From positions 1 through 7,358 of the forward strand of contig JAQGMN010000423.1 of assembly GCA_028292345.1 (NCBI GenBank): a stretch of 7,358 nucleotides of DNA. Reading direction: 5' to 3'. The notes under the pieces were generated by a model. The model saw nothing but the letters and a program-made list of their open reading frames with translations, was not told where the DNA came from and ran no database searches. The position numbers and the translations under genes were made by a program. Positions 1 through 7,232 of the stretch are shown here, piece by piece. Position 1 is the first letter of the stretch; each line of letters starts with the position of its first letter. The stretch is from Polaromonas sp. GTDB taxonomy: Bacteria > Pseudomonadota > Gammaproteobacteria > Burkholderiales > Burkholderiaceae_C.

Positions 1-1658
1 CAGGTTTCATCGATCTCCAGGCTGATGCGCACGCCGAGCTTGCGCGCCTGCAGGATCACCAGCGGCATGATGGCGTCGAGCAGCGCGCGCGGCGCGACCG
101 CCTCGCGCACCCGTTCGCTGCGGCGCACGAAGTCATGCACGCTCTTGATCACCTTGCCGGCGCGCTCGGCCTGCTCGGCAATGCGGCGCATCGCGAGCCG
201 CAGGTCGTCGGACAGGGCCGGCGCATCGGGCGCGGCATCGCCGGCGCACTCGTCCGCCAGGAGATTGAGCGAGCCGGTGGCATAGCTGGAAATGGCCGCC
301 AGCGGCTGGTTCAGCTCGTGGCTGAGCAGCGACGCCATTTCGCCGACCATGGCCAGCCGGGCGCTGGCCTGCAGGCGGTCCTGGCTGGCGCGCGACAGTT
401 CCTCGTTGCGGCGCTGCTCGCTGACATCGAGGATGGCGCTCATCCAGCCGGTGTGCTTGCCGACGGCGTTGATCAGCGGCGCCTCCATGATGAGCACCGG
501 AAAGCGGGTGCCGTCCTTGCGCATGAAGACCGACTCGTGGCCCTCGCGCGGCAGGTGGTTGCCGGCCAGGCGCATTTCCTGGCGGCGCTGGTAGACGCCG
601 GCCAGCTCGGGCGGCCAGTAGGGCGAAGGCATGCTCTGGTTCAGCAGCTCCTGCGCGTCGACGCCGACCATCTTGCAAAACGCCGGGTTGACATAGGTGA
701 TGCGGCCCTGCAGGTCGCGGGCGCGCAGGCCCGTCAGCAGCGAGTCCTCCATCGCCTTGCGAAAAGCCAGCGCCTCGCCCAGGTCGCTCTCGACCTGCAG
801 GCGACGCCGCATGTCCCGGCCGAGCAGGAAGAGCACGGCCATCAGGGCAAGCGACAGGGCGGCCACCAGCGCCGTCAGGATATTGGGGAACAGGGCCGGG
901 GTTCCCAGCCGGCTTTCCATCCGCACCACGAAGGCGGTGCCCGGCAGGTCGAGCAGCTGCCGGGCCACGAACGTCCGGCTGGCGCGCGCCGGCACCCCGT
1001 ACAGCGCCAGGCGCGTGCCGTCCGCTTCGGTCAGCGACAGGCCCACGCCCTGCGACAGCGGCTTGCTGACCAGTTCGCTGAGCAGGCTCTGCAGCGAGTA
1101 GGTGGCCACCGCATAGCCGGTGACGCGGCCCGCGTCCGTCAGGGGCAGGCACATGTCGGACACTTCCATGCCGAGCCCGTCGTTCTGCGGCAGGAAATAG
1201 CTGGTCGAATAGGCAGGACCGCTCGTGCGGCGGGCTGCGGTGCAGGTCAGGCTGACGTCGGCCTGCAGGCTGGTGCGGCCGAGCTGCTCGAACACCGACG
1301 TGCGAAAGGGCGTCTCGACAAAGCCCAGCAGGTCCAGGGTTTCGCTGCGCCACTCCAGCCGCAGGATTTCCCGGTGCTCGTGCAGCAGCTGGGCCGCCGG
1401 CACCTGCCAGGCCTCGGCACTGCGCTCGCGGGCATGCAGGGCCTGGACCGCCTGCAGGTTGCGGTTGAGGCCGGAGCGGATGTCGGTCACGGCCAGGGCC
1501 GCATGGTCTTCCAGCCGGCTTTGCACCAGGCTGGACTCGTAGCGCCCGGCCAGCCAGACCAGCAGCCCCAGCAGGGCCACCACCAGCGCCAGCAGCAGCA
1601 TCCACAGGGAGCCGCGCCGGCTGGCCCGGCTGGCAAGCCGGGGAAACTTCAGCACCAT
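1..1658 (-). CDS. PAS-domain membrane sensor histidine kinase (C-terminus cut by window edge)
   Basis: The reverse strand is open from the ATG at 1658 to the left edge, giving 552 residues with no stop. Visible in order are a basic N-terminus; a hydrophobic helix at about 18-37; a stretch of about 220 residues likely to be periplasmic; a second helix at about 258-280 followed by RDMRRR; a PAS domain at about 295-415 (DLQGRITYVNPAFCKMVG, then a PAC-like MRKDGTRFPV and DVSEQRR); and a HisKA domain at about 430-515. The H-box SHELNQPLAAI places the phospho-accepting histidine at residue 447. Only the start of the ATPase domain is present, so its N and G boxes are off-window. The LNQPLAAI form is typical of FixL/DctB-like kinases. 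The ATG lies 4 bases after the hydrolase stop, so coupled translation is likely. No strong ribosome binding site is visible. The signal is unknown. Cys139 and Cys170 lie in the periplasmic part. A long ORF in another frame at 133-1605 is a shadow. Confidence 0.93.
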   Translation of the reverse strand, partial: MVLKFPRLASRASRRGSLWMLLLALVVALLGLLVWLAGRYESSLVQSRLEDHAALAVTDIRSGLNRNLQAVQALHARERSAEAWQVPAAQLLHEHREILRLEWRSETLDLLGFVETPFRTSVFEQLGRTSLQADVSLTCTAARRTSGPAYSTSYFLPQNDGLGMEVSDMCLPLTDAGRVTGYAVATYSLQSLLSELVSKPLSQGVGLSLTEADGTRLALYGVPARASRTFVARQLLDLPGTAFVVRMESRLGTPALFPNILTALVAALSLALMAVLFLLGRDMRRRLQVESDLGEALAFRKAMEDSLLTGLRARDLQGRITYVNPAFCKMVGVDAQELLNQSMPSPYWPPELAGVYQRRQEMRLAGNHLPREGHESVFMRKDGTRFPVLIMEAPLINAVGKHTGWMSAILDVSEQRRNEELSRASQDRLQASARLAMVGEMASLLSHELNQPLAAISSYATGSLNLLADECAGDAAPDAPALSDDLRLAMRRIAEQAERAGKVIKSVHDFVRRSERVREAVAPRALLDAIMPLVILQARKLGVRISLEIDET

Positions 1659-1662
1659 CGGC

Positions 1663-2469
1663 TCATAGCACCCTGTGGTTCAGCGCGGGCAGGCGCTGGC
1701 GGACTTCCTGCAGCCGGCCGGCCTGCAGCTCGCTCATGACCACGCCCGGCCCCTCGGCCTGCTCGGCCAGAATCTCGCCCCAGGGGCCGACGACCATGCT
1801 GTGGCCCCAGGTGCGGCGGCCGTTCTCATGCACGCCGCCCTGCGCGGCCGCCACCACATAGGCCAGGTTTTCAATCGCCCGGGCGCGCAGCAGCAGCTCC
1901 CAGTGCGCCTGGCCGGTGATCCAGGTGAAGGCGCTGGGCACCAGCAGCACATCGGCCTTCAGGGCGCGGTACAGCTCGGGAAAGCGCAGGTCGTAGCAGA
2001 CGCTCAGGCCGACCGTGTAGCTGTGCCCGTCGCGCGAGGCCAGCTCGAAGCGCACCGGCTGCTTGCCGGGGTCGAGCACGCGGGTTTCGTCATGCGCTTC
2101 CTCGCCCTGGGCGAAGCGGAACAGGTGGATCTTGTCGTAGCGCGCGACGCAGGCGCCCGAGGGCGCATAGGCCAGTGAGGTGTTGTGCGCACGGCCGGCA
2201 TCGCCGGTGGCGGTGGGCAGCGTGCCGCCGACAATCCACATGCCCAGTTCGCGCGCCGAGCGGCTCAGGAAGTCCTGGATCAGGCCGCTGCCGGCCTGCT
2301 CGCGGATCTTGAGCTTGTCGGTGTCCTTCAGGCCCATGACGCAGAAATATTCCGGCAAAACGGCCATTTCGGCGCCCTGCCCGGCCGCCTGGGCCAGCAG
2401 CAGGCGCGCCGCGTCCAGGTTGGCCTGCACGCCGGCGCCTGACACCATCTGGATGGCAGCTGTTTTCAT
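1663..2469 (-). CDS. carbon-nitrogen hydrolase, Nit1-type (probable deaminated glutathione amidase)
   Basis: This is a complete 268-residue protein of normal length for a single-domain nitrilase-superfamily enzyme. The catalytic residues are visible: Glu40 in VLPEYF, Lys113 in YDKIHLF and Cys158 in SVCYDLRFPELYR. Glu128 in HDETR is a likely fourth active-site residue. The C-terminal half (PSAFTWITGQAHWE, LLLRARAIEN, YVVAAAQGG, GHSMVVGPWG) closely resembles the Nit1 branch. Characterised Nit1 members hydrolyse the amide of deaminated glutathione, a side product of transaminases, so a metabolite-repair role in the cytosol is likely. Substrate assignment is inference from family resemblance. No signal peptide or membrane segment is seen. 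The ATG overlaps the TGA of the upstream yhdP gene in an ATGA quartet (2466-2469), which fixes the start and suggests translational coupling. A nitrilase gene directly after yhdP is, as I recall, common in proteobacteria, often followed by tldD. Here a histidine kinase follows instead. Confidence 0.93.
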   Translation of the reverse strand: MKTAAIQMVSGAGVQANLDAARLLLAQAAGQGAEMAVLPEYFCVMGLKDTDKLKIREQAGSGLIQDFLSRSARELGMWIVGGTLPTATGDAGRAHNTSLAYAPSGACVARYDKIHLFRFAQGEEAHDETRVLDPGKQPVRFELASRDGHSYTVGLSVCYDLRFPELYRALKADVLLVPSAFTWITGQAHWELLLRARAIENLAYVVAAAQGGVHENGRRTWGHSMVVGPWGEILAEQAEGPGVVMSELQAGRLQEVRQRLPALNHRVL

Positions 2470-5400
2470 GGTTTGCGTGTCTCCATTGTGGTCTCGTCCG
2501 CCTGGGCCCGGGCCCGCGCCTTGCGGTCGATCCTGGTGATTATCGGGTCGTACCAGCTTCCGTCAATCTGGAACTCCTGCGTGGCCGCCTCCATCAGCGG
2601 GCGGCGCAGGAACATCTGCGCCAGAAAGCTCCCCAGGCCGATGACCGGATTGATCGCGGTGGCAATCAGCGACGCCGTTCCGGCATTGATCTCGGGCACC
2701 ACGACGACCTTGAGGCTCTGCGTTTCGTCGGCGATGCCGGCCCGCCCCTCCATCAGCACGGCGGCATTGACGCCGCTCATCTGCAGGTTGTTGGTGTGCG
2801 CCACGCCGCGCCGTATCGTGACATCGCCGCGAATGAAGTCAAAGGCGAAGCCCTGGGAGAACACGTCGCGGAAATCCAGCGTCAGCCGGCGCGGCAAGGA
2901 CTGCAGGCTGAGCACGCCCAGCAGCTTGGCGATGCCGGGGTCGGCCTTCATGAACTGGCCCGATGCGACGTTCACATGGAACGCTCCGTTCAGGCTCGGA
3001 TAGTCCAGGCTCAGGGGCGAGCCCATCCAGGCGACCTGCCCTTCCAATGTTCCCTTGCCGCGCCGGATCACGCCGTTCATGCCCAAACGCCCGAGCAGCT
3101 CGCCCGAGTCGGCAATCTCCAGCCGGAAGTCCATGGTGGCCCGGCGGCGCTCGTTCAGGGGCCGCGCGGCCCGGGGACCGGCGGGCAGGGCGGCCCAGTT
3201 GCCGGTGGCGGTCAGCACGGCCTCGGGCAGGATGACATTGAACTTGTTCAGTCGCCATTCGCGAACGCCGCCCTCGGCCTGCGCCCCGACCCGGTTGATC
3301 GCCTCGATCTCCACCCGCCCCAGCTTCTTGCCGCGCAATTCCAGGTCCTCGACCACGATGTCGAGCGCCGGAATGCTGGCGGGCTGCTCGTCCAGGATCG
3401 CCTCGACCTCGCTGGCCTCGCTGGCGGCCAGGCTCAGGCGGGCCAGCCGCGCATAGACGCGTCCGGCACCCTGCGCGCCGGCCTGGCGAAACTCCAGGTA
3501 GCCGTCCAGCTCGTCGGCATCGATGTTGGCGCGCCAGTTCAGGCCGTCGCGGTTCGCGCCGGCCACCACATTGTTCAGGCTGCGCCCCTGCACCTTCAGC
3601 TGCCTGGCGCGTATCGCCATCACGTTGGGCAGGTAGCCCATGGCACCGGCCGGCGTGCCGGCGGCCGGCTGCGGCGCGCTGGCGCCGCTGGCCTGGCCCA
3701 GAATGGCTTCCCAGGCATCCAGGTCCAGCACCGGCAGGTTGACATGGGCGCCCACGCCGGCTGGCGGCGCCGGCGCCGATTCGCCGGCCTCCAGCCCCAC
3801 GGCGATGCTGCCCCGGAGTACGCGGGCGTCGCTGCCGCTGAGGTCGCGCAGGTAGCTGACGGCCGCCACCCGCCCGATGCTGAGCGACAGCTGGTCCTGC
3901 AGCTTCTGGCCGGACTCCATCGAGGCGGCCACCAGCTGGTTTTCAAAGCGCAGCGGCAAGGCCGTCTCGGCCGCCTTGGCCAGCGGGGCCGGCAGGTTCA
4001 GCGCCATGCCCTGCAGGCTGCTGGAGACCATCACCTCGGGCACGCCCTGCCGGAACCCCAGCGTGGCGTTGTAGGCGGTGCTGCCGCTGAGGTGCGCGGC
4101 CACGCCGGGCGCCAGCCCGAGTTCCGTTGCCTGGCGTAGCCCGTCGGCGGTCACCGTTCCCTGCGCCCGGAAAGCGACGCTGGTTTTGGGGCCGGTGGCA
4201 GATGCCAGCGGCCGCGTTCCGCCGTCGATGCGCACGTCGCCGCCGAGCAGCCGCGCCTGCGCGCCGGCCACGCTGAATCCCTGCTCGGTCACGTTCACCA
4301 CGCCCTTGAGCTGGCCGAGCAGCGGCGCCTGGGCCATGAACTTCAGGTCATTGCCCGGCAGCGTCACCGTGCCCTCGACCGTTGACTTGCCGATCTCGTC
4401 GATGGGCAGGCGCAGGCGAAAGCGGTAGTCGGCGATGCCGCCCGCCGTGGCGCCCGCCAGGGCATGCTCCGTCATGCCGCCCAGGGGCGAGGTGTTGACA
4501 AAGCCCAGCGCGTCCGACAGGGCGCCCTTGACCTCCACCGCGACCTCCACCGCCGGCTGGTGCTCCAGGTCGGCGATGCGGGCGTCTCCCTTGACCAGTT
4601 GCAGGCCCGGCAGGCCGGCGACCCTGCCGCTGGCGACCTTGACCTCCAGCGAAGCCCGGCTGAACAACAGTTCGCCGTTCAGCTCGGTCAGCGCCGGCCA
4701 GGGCGCGGCGCCGGGCGGCTGCAGCGCCTTGGGAACATAAACCAGATGCCCGTTGCGCACTTTCGCCGAGACCTGGAAATCGCCCTGGGCCGGGTCGGCG
4801 AACGGAAGGTGAAGGACCGGGCCCCTGACCTTGAACTTCACGTCGCTGACCTGGCCCTTGACGACGGCATCGCGCACATAGTGGCGCACCTCGTCGCCCA
4901 GCACCAGCGGCAGGTAGCGGTGCACCCGGCTGCCGTCGCCCCGGCTCAGGCTGCCTTGCAGGTCGAGGATGCCGGGAAAGCGGCGGTCGGCCGGTTCGCC
5001 GGCTTCGGGCGGGCCGGCGGCGGCGTCATCGGTGCGCCAGCGGACCTGCGCCTGGCCCTGGGCGTCGGCATTTTCAAACTTCAGGTCGCGCAGCTGCAGG
5101 TCGATTTTCTCGCCCGCGCTTTTCCATTGCGCCTGCACCGACAGCTGGTCCAGCGGCACGCGGGATTCCTCGAAAATCCCGGGCAGGTCGAGCGCGCCTT
5201 TGGCGATTTTCACGCTGGCCTGGCCGCCGTCCTGCGTGAGGTTGAAGTCCACCGTGGCGCCGCTCAGGCCGGGCCGCCCGGGAACCGCCTGCGCGCCGAT
5301 GACCGCCGCTGCGCCGGACGCCGCGGCAGCGGCCGGCAGCGCGGCAACGCTCAGATCGGCCACGCGGCCCTTGGCGGCAAAGGCCATGGGGTCATCGAGC

Positions 5401-6662
5401 GGCCCCTGCCAGCGGGCGTCCAGCGTTTGCACCAGCCCCCGGGGCGCCAGGGAGGCCACCAGCGCTTGCGCCGGCGGCTCCAGCGGCAGGCGGCCGGCAA
5501 TCCGGGCCAGCGCGGCCAGGTCCAGCCGGTCGGCCTTGAGCGTGGTGTGCGCGGGTGTGCCGCGTGTCGCGCTGGCATGCGCCAGCGCCAGGTTGCCGCC
5601 CGGCCACTGCAGGCCGCCCTGGGTGCTGAACTGCAGGCCCTCGGTGCTGAAGTCGAATCCGCCGGCATGCTGGCTTGCCGCCACGCGCCCGGCCAGGGTG
5701 TCGAAGGCCAGCGGCTCCAGCCCGGCGCCCAGCCGGGCATCGACGTCCCGCAGCGCCACATCGACCAGCGCGCCGGTGACTTTTCCCTTGCTGACATCGG
5801 ACCAGGCGCGCAGCGCGCCCTGCCCGCGGTTCAGCGCGATGCCGAGCTTTTCCAGGCCCGCGTACTGCTGGACCCGGGAGACATCGACCCGGGAAAACTC
5901 GCCATACACCTGGCCGCTCCAGTCCAGGAAATCGCCGCTGCGCCGCGACAGCAGCGGCTGCCTGAAGATCGCCCGGAGGCTGAAGCGCTCGCCCCATTCG
6001 GCCGGCGGCGTCGCATCCAGCCGCATCAGGTGGCGGTGCCGGCCGTTGCGCATCACCGCGTCCACCTGGCTAAGTGCCAGCGGCGGCGCCGGCCGCATCT
6101 CGTCGGTCCAGCGCACGGTGCCGCCGCGCACGACGAATTCGGTCTGCGAGAACAGCCAGTCGGCGACCGCGCTGTGGCCGGTATCGGTGTCTTTCGAGAC
6201 ATCCAGGCCGCCGACAAAGATTTTTCCATCGGCAGCGCGGCGGATGTCCACTTCGGGCCGCTCGATCACCAGCTGCTCGAAGCCAAGCCCCCACAGCGAG
6301 GAAGGGGAAAGCGCGCCCCGCACATGCGGCAGGCGCACCGCCTCGCGCCCCTGGGCATCGAGCAGCACCACGTCGTGCAGCGCGAACGACGGGATCGCGC
6401 CCAGCGATTCCCCGGTGATGCGGCCGATGCGTACCGGCACGCCGAGCGCCCGGCTGGCCTGGGCTTCCAGCTGCGGACGGAACTCGGCAATTCGCGGCAC
6501 AATCCAGCCGTGAAGCACCCCCCAGCTCAGGCCGAACAGCAGCCAGGCCGTGGCGACCCCCCAGAGCAGGCCGCGCAGGGCCGTGGCAATCCATCGCAGG
6601 CGCCGGGACGGCGGGGATGGCAGGGCGGGTGAAGCGGACGGGCTGATGGGGATGGGCTCCAT
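2466..6662 (-). CDS. yhdP: YhdP family (AsmA-like) envelope protein for phospholipid transport
   Basis: The protein has 1398 residues from the chosen ATG. A proline- and serine-rich cytoplasmic tip ending in RRLRW is followed by one membrane helix at about 24-52 (LLWGVATAWLLFGLSWGVL). The rest is a very long beta-rich periplasmic region typical of AsmA/YhdP proteins. The C-terminal AsmA-like part is clear: FRLEIADSGELLGRLG, then LDYPSLNGAFHVNV near residue 1220, DFIRGDVTIRRG near 1275, and the amphipathic ending VPEINAGTASLIATAINPV and FLAQMFLRRPL near 1320-1355. E. coli YhdP (about 1266 residues), TamB and YdbH are redundant lipid bridges carrying phospholipid from inner to outer membrane; the same role is inferred here. 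The frame stays open upstream to 6905, but that extension is antisense to the glnE fragment and lacks family resemblance, so MEPIPI at 6662 is preferred. No clear Shine-Dalgarno precedes it. An Ala-rich run near residues 440-455 is probably a linker. Confidence 0.93.
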   Translation of the reverse strand: MEPIPISPSASPALPSPPSRRLRWIATALRGLLWGVATAWLLFGLSWGVLHGWIVPRIAEFRPQLEAQASRALGVPVRIGRITGESLGAIPSFALHDVVLLDAQGREAVRLPHVRGALSPSSLWGLGFEQLVIERPEVDIRRAADGKIFVGGLDVSKDTDTGHSAVADWLFSQTEFVVRGGTVRWTDEMRPAPPLALSQVDAVMRNGRHRHLMRLDATPPAEWGERFSLRAIFRQPLLSRRSGDFLDWSGQVYGEFSRVDVSRVQQYAGLEKLGIALNRGQGALRAWSDVSKGKVTGALVDVALRDVDARLGAGLEPLAFDTLAGRVAASQHAGGFDFSTEGLQFSTQGGLQWPGGNLALAHASATRGTPAHTTLKADRLDLAALARIAGRLPLEPPAQALVASLAPRGLVQTLDARWQGPLDDPMAFAAKGRVADLSVAALPAAAAASGAAAVIGAQAVPGRPGLSGATVDFNLTQDGGQASVKIAKGALDLPGIFEESRVPLDQLSVQAQWKSAGEKIDLQLRDLKFENADAQGQAQVRWRTDDAAAGPPEAGEPADRRFPGILDLQGSLSRGDGSRVHRYLPLVLGDEVRHYVRDAVVKGQVSDVKFKVRGPVLHLPFADPAQGDFQVSAKVRNGHLVYVPKALQPPGAAPWPALTELNGELLFSRASLEVKVASGRVAGLPGLQLVKGDARIADLEHQPAVEVAVEVKGALSDALGFVNTSPLGGMTEHALAGATAGGIADYRFRLRLPIDEIGKSTVEGTVTLPGNDLKFMAQAPLLGQLKGVVNVTEQGFSVAGAQARLLGGDVRIDGGTRPLASATGPKTSVAFRAQGTVTADGLRQATELGLAPGVAAHLSGSTAYNATLGFRQGVPEVMVSSSLQGMALNLPAPLAKAAETALPLRFENQLVAASMESGQKLQDQLSLSIGRVAAVSYLRDLSGSDARVLRGSIAVGLEAGESAPAPPAGVGAHVNLPVLDLDAWEAILGQASGASAPQPAAGTPAGAMGYLPNVMAIRARQLKVQGRSLNNVVAGANRDGLNWRANIDADELDGYLEFRQAGAQGAGRVYARLARLSLAASEASEVEAILDEQPASIPALDIVVEDLELRGKKLGRVEIEAINRVGAQAEGGVREWRLNKFNVILPEAVLTATGNWAALPAGPRAARPLNERRRATMDFRLEIADSGELLGRLGMNGVIRRGKGTLEGQVAWMGSPLSLDYPSLNGAFHVNVASGQFMKADPGIAKLLGVLSLQSLPRRLTLDFRDVFSQGFAFDFIRGDVTIRRGVAHTNNLQMSGVNAAVLMEGRAGIADETQSLKVVVVPEINAGTASLIATAINPVIGLGSFLAQMFLRRPLMEAATQEFQIDGSWYDPIITRIDRKARARAQADETTMETRKP

Positions 6663-6736
6663 TGACCGGAGAATTATGACCGCCGACGGTTTGGCCGGCC
6701 GGCGCAGAACCACGAAGTTTGTGAAGTAGTGTTGTG
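6663..6736. promoter_or_regulatory. divergent intergenic region between yhdP and the glnE fragment
   Basis: These 74 bases separate the two divergent start codons and must carry the promoter of the minus-strand unit and probably that of the plus-strand gene. On the minus strand CATAAT (6678 to 6673) matches five of six bases of the sigma-70 -10 box. It would place the transcript start only a few bases before the yhdP ATG, giving a nearly leaderless message, which fits the absence of a Shine-Dalgarno. No good -35 box is found at the usual spacing. On the plus strand, GTGAAG at 6721-6726 is the only weak candidate ribosome binding site before the ATG at 6737. Both assignments are tentative. Confidence 0.3.
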
Positions 6737-7007
6737 ATGACTGATTCCTCGACTGGCTGTGCAAAAAACCCCGTTCCCGCCGGACTGACCGACCCCGATG
6801 CCGTGCCGGATGCCGCGTCCCATTCGCGCTATGTCCAGCGCATTCGCCGCCGCTATGCCGGACAGATGCCGCTTCTGGCTGACGGCGCGCCGCTGCGCCC
6901 GGCAATGCAGGCCACGCTCGATGCGCTGCTGGCCGGCGGACTGGACACCGGCGCGGCCTTGCGCGTGCTGCGCCAGCTGGTCATCGAACGGCTGGCGGTG
7001 CTGGATT

Positions 7008-7096
7008 GTGGGGCCCCCACGCTCCCCACTGCGTGTGGGCCGCTGCCCACCGAGGGGGCGCTGCCCTTGCAGGGCGCCACGCCGCCAGAGGCGGCG
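7008..7096. repeat. GC-rich cluster of short palindromes, resembles a dispersed Comamonadaceae repeat
   Basis: Four perfect short inverted repeats lie almost back to back. They are GTGGGG-C-CCCCAC at 7008-7020; CCCAC-TGCGT-GTGGG at 7025-7039; GCCCT-TGC-AGGGC at 7063-7075; and CGCCGCC-AGA-GGCGGCG at 7080-7096. The stretch around CCCCACGCTCCCCACTGCGT and the following GAGGGGGCGCTGCCCTTGC resembles GC-rich repeats that I recall lying between genes in many Comamonadaceae genomes. The block starts exactly where glnE resemblance ends. It shows no coding signature of its own. It could act as a terminator-like or mRNA-stabilising structure, but no U-tract follows any of the stems. Confidence 0.6.
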
Positions 7097-7099
7097 CAT

Positions 7100-7156
7100 C
7101 TGCAGGCTGTCCAAGCCCGCGCAGGCGGGTTTGGAGCTGCAGCCTGCAGCCTGCAG
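7100..7156. repeat. two-part inverted repeat with a 7-bp tandem repeat at its right edge
   Basis: The outer arms CTGCAGGCTG (7100-7109) and CAGCCTGCAG (7140-7149) are perfect complements. Inside them, TCCAAGCCCGC (7110-7120) and GCGGGTTTGGA (7125-7135) pair over 11 positions with one G-T wobble around a GCAG loop. Four unpaired bases, GCTG at 7136-7139, interrupt the right side. The outer right arm is repeated with a 7-base period, so CAGCCTGCAG occurs again at 7147-7156. The whole would fold into a strong hairpin of about 21 pairs in RNA or single-stranded DNA. It lies between the lost end of glnE and the ibaG leader and may be part of the same repeat block as the palindromes to its left. 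Confidence 0.65.
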
Positions 7157-7232
7157 TCCGAAAAAGCCGGTCCCGTGGCCCCTGCTGGTATATAGATATC
7201 GTCCCTAAGCCGGCTCTTTTTGAAAAATATTT
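7157..7232 (+). promoter_or_regulatory. AT-rich leader upstream of ibaG, possible promoter
   Basis: This stretch is sharply richer in A and T than the flanks. TGGTATATAGATATC (7186-7200) contains an extended -10-like TGGTATATA, and TTTTTGAAAAATATTT (7217-7232) directly precedes the ibaG ATG. No matching -35 box is seen. AAAAAGCCGG (7161-7170) and CCGGCTCTTTTT (7210-7221) are inverted copies with one extra base and a 39-base spacer. They could form a stem with a U-rich end, but the long loop makes a terminator doubtful. No purine-rich Shine-Dalgarno lies at the usual distance from the ATG. Confidence 0.3.

Larger units (their letters stand above)
6737..7195 (+). pseudogene. glnE: truncated glnE: N-terminal fragment of glutamine synthetase adenylyltransferase
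   Basis: The frame from the ATG at 6737 (a GTG at 6734 is an alternative) encodes 152 residues. About the first 91 look like the N-terminus of betaproteobacterial GlnE: SRYVQRIRRRY near residues 30-40, then LLAGGLDTGAALRVLRQLV and IERLAVLDC near 65-91. GlnE is a bifunctional enzyme of over 900 residues that adenylylates and deadenylylates glutamine synthetase under PII control. Both nucleotidyltransferase domains are absent. After the Cys codon at 7007-7009 the frame enters GC-rich palindromes and encodes a low-complexity Gly/Ala/Pro tail ending in TAG at 7193-7195, with no family resemblance. The fragment cannot be a working adenylyltransferase. Its head-to-head position with yhdP suggests it sits at the original glnE locus and that the rest has been lost, moved or misassembled. 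Identification is from memory of the family, so an unrelated short protein is possible but less likely. Confidence 0.72.

Noticed and set aside
133..1605. 490-residue minus-strand ORF overlapping the kinase
   Set aside because: It has an Ala/Gly/Pro/Arg-rich composition with no motifs. The neighbouring minus frame contains the two TM helices, PAS domain and H-box, so this is a GC-rich shadow.
135..1739. 534-residue plus-strand ORF antisense to the kinase
   Set aside because: Composition is typical of an antisense frame in high-GC coding DNA, with no recognisable domains, and it runs across the boundary into the hydrolase.
4464..6632. 722-residue plus-strand ORF (and a 514-residue one at 4969-6513) antisense to yhdP
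   Set aside because: Length alone is explained by the scarcity of stops in GC-rich antisense frames. Composition is biased to Arg, Gln, Ala and Gly, and the opposite strand encodes a clear YhdP protein.
6663..6905. 81-residue N-terminal extension of YhdP
   Set aside because: The open frame continues upstream, but it is antisense to the glnE start and carries no family resemblance. The internal ATG at 6662 precedes the expected short cytoplasmic tip and membrane helix.
7210..7225. Intrinsic terminator ending in the T-run before ibaG
   Set aside because: The local stem AGCCGGCT is only a 4-bp self-complement, and the longer alternative needs a 39-base loop, so it is not convincing.
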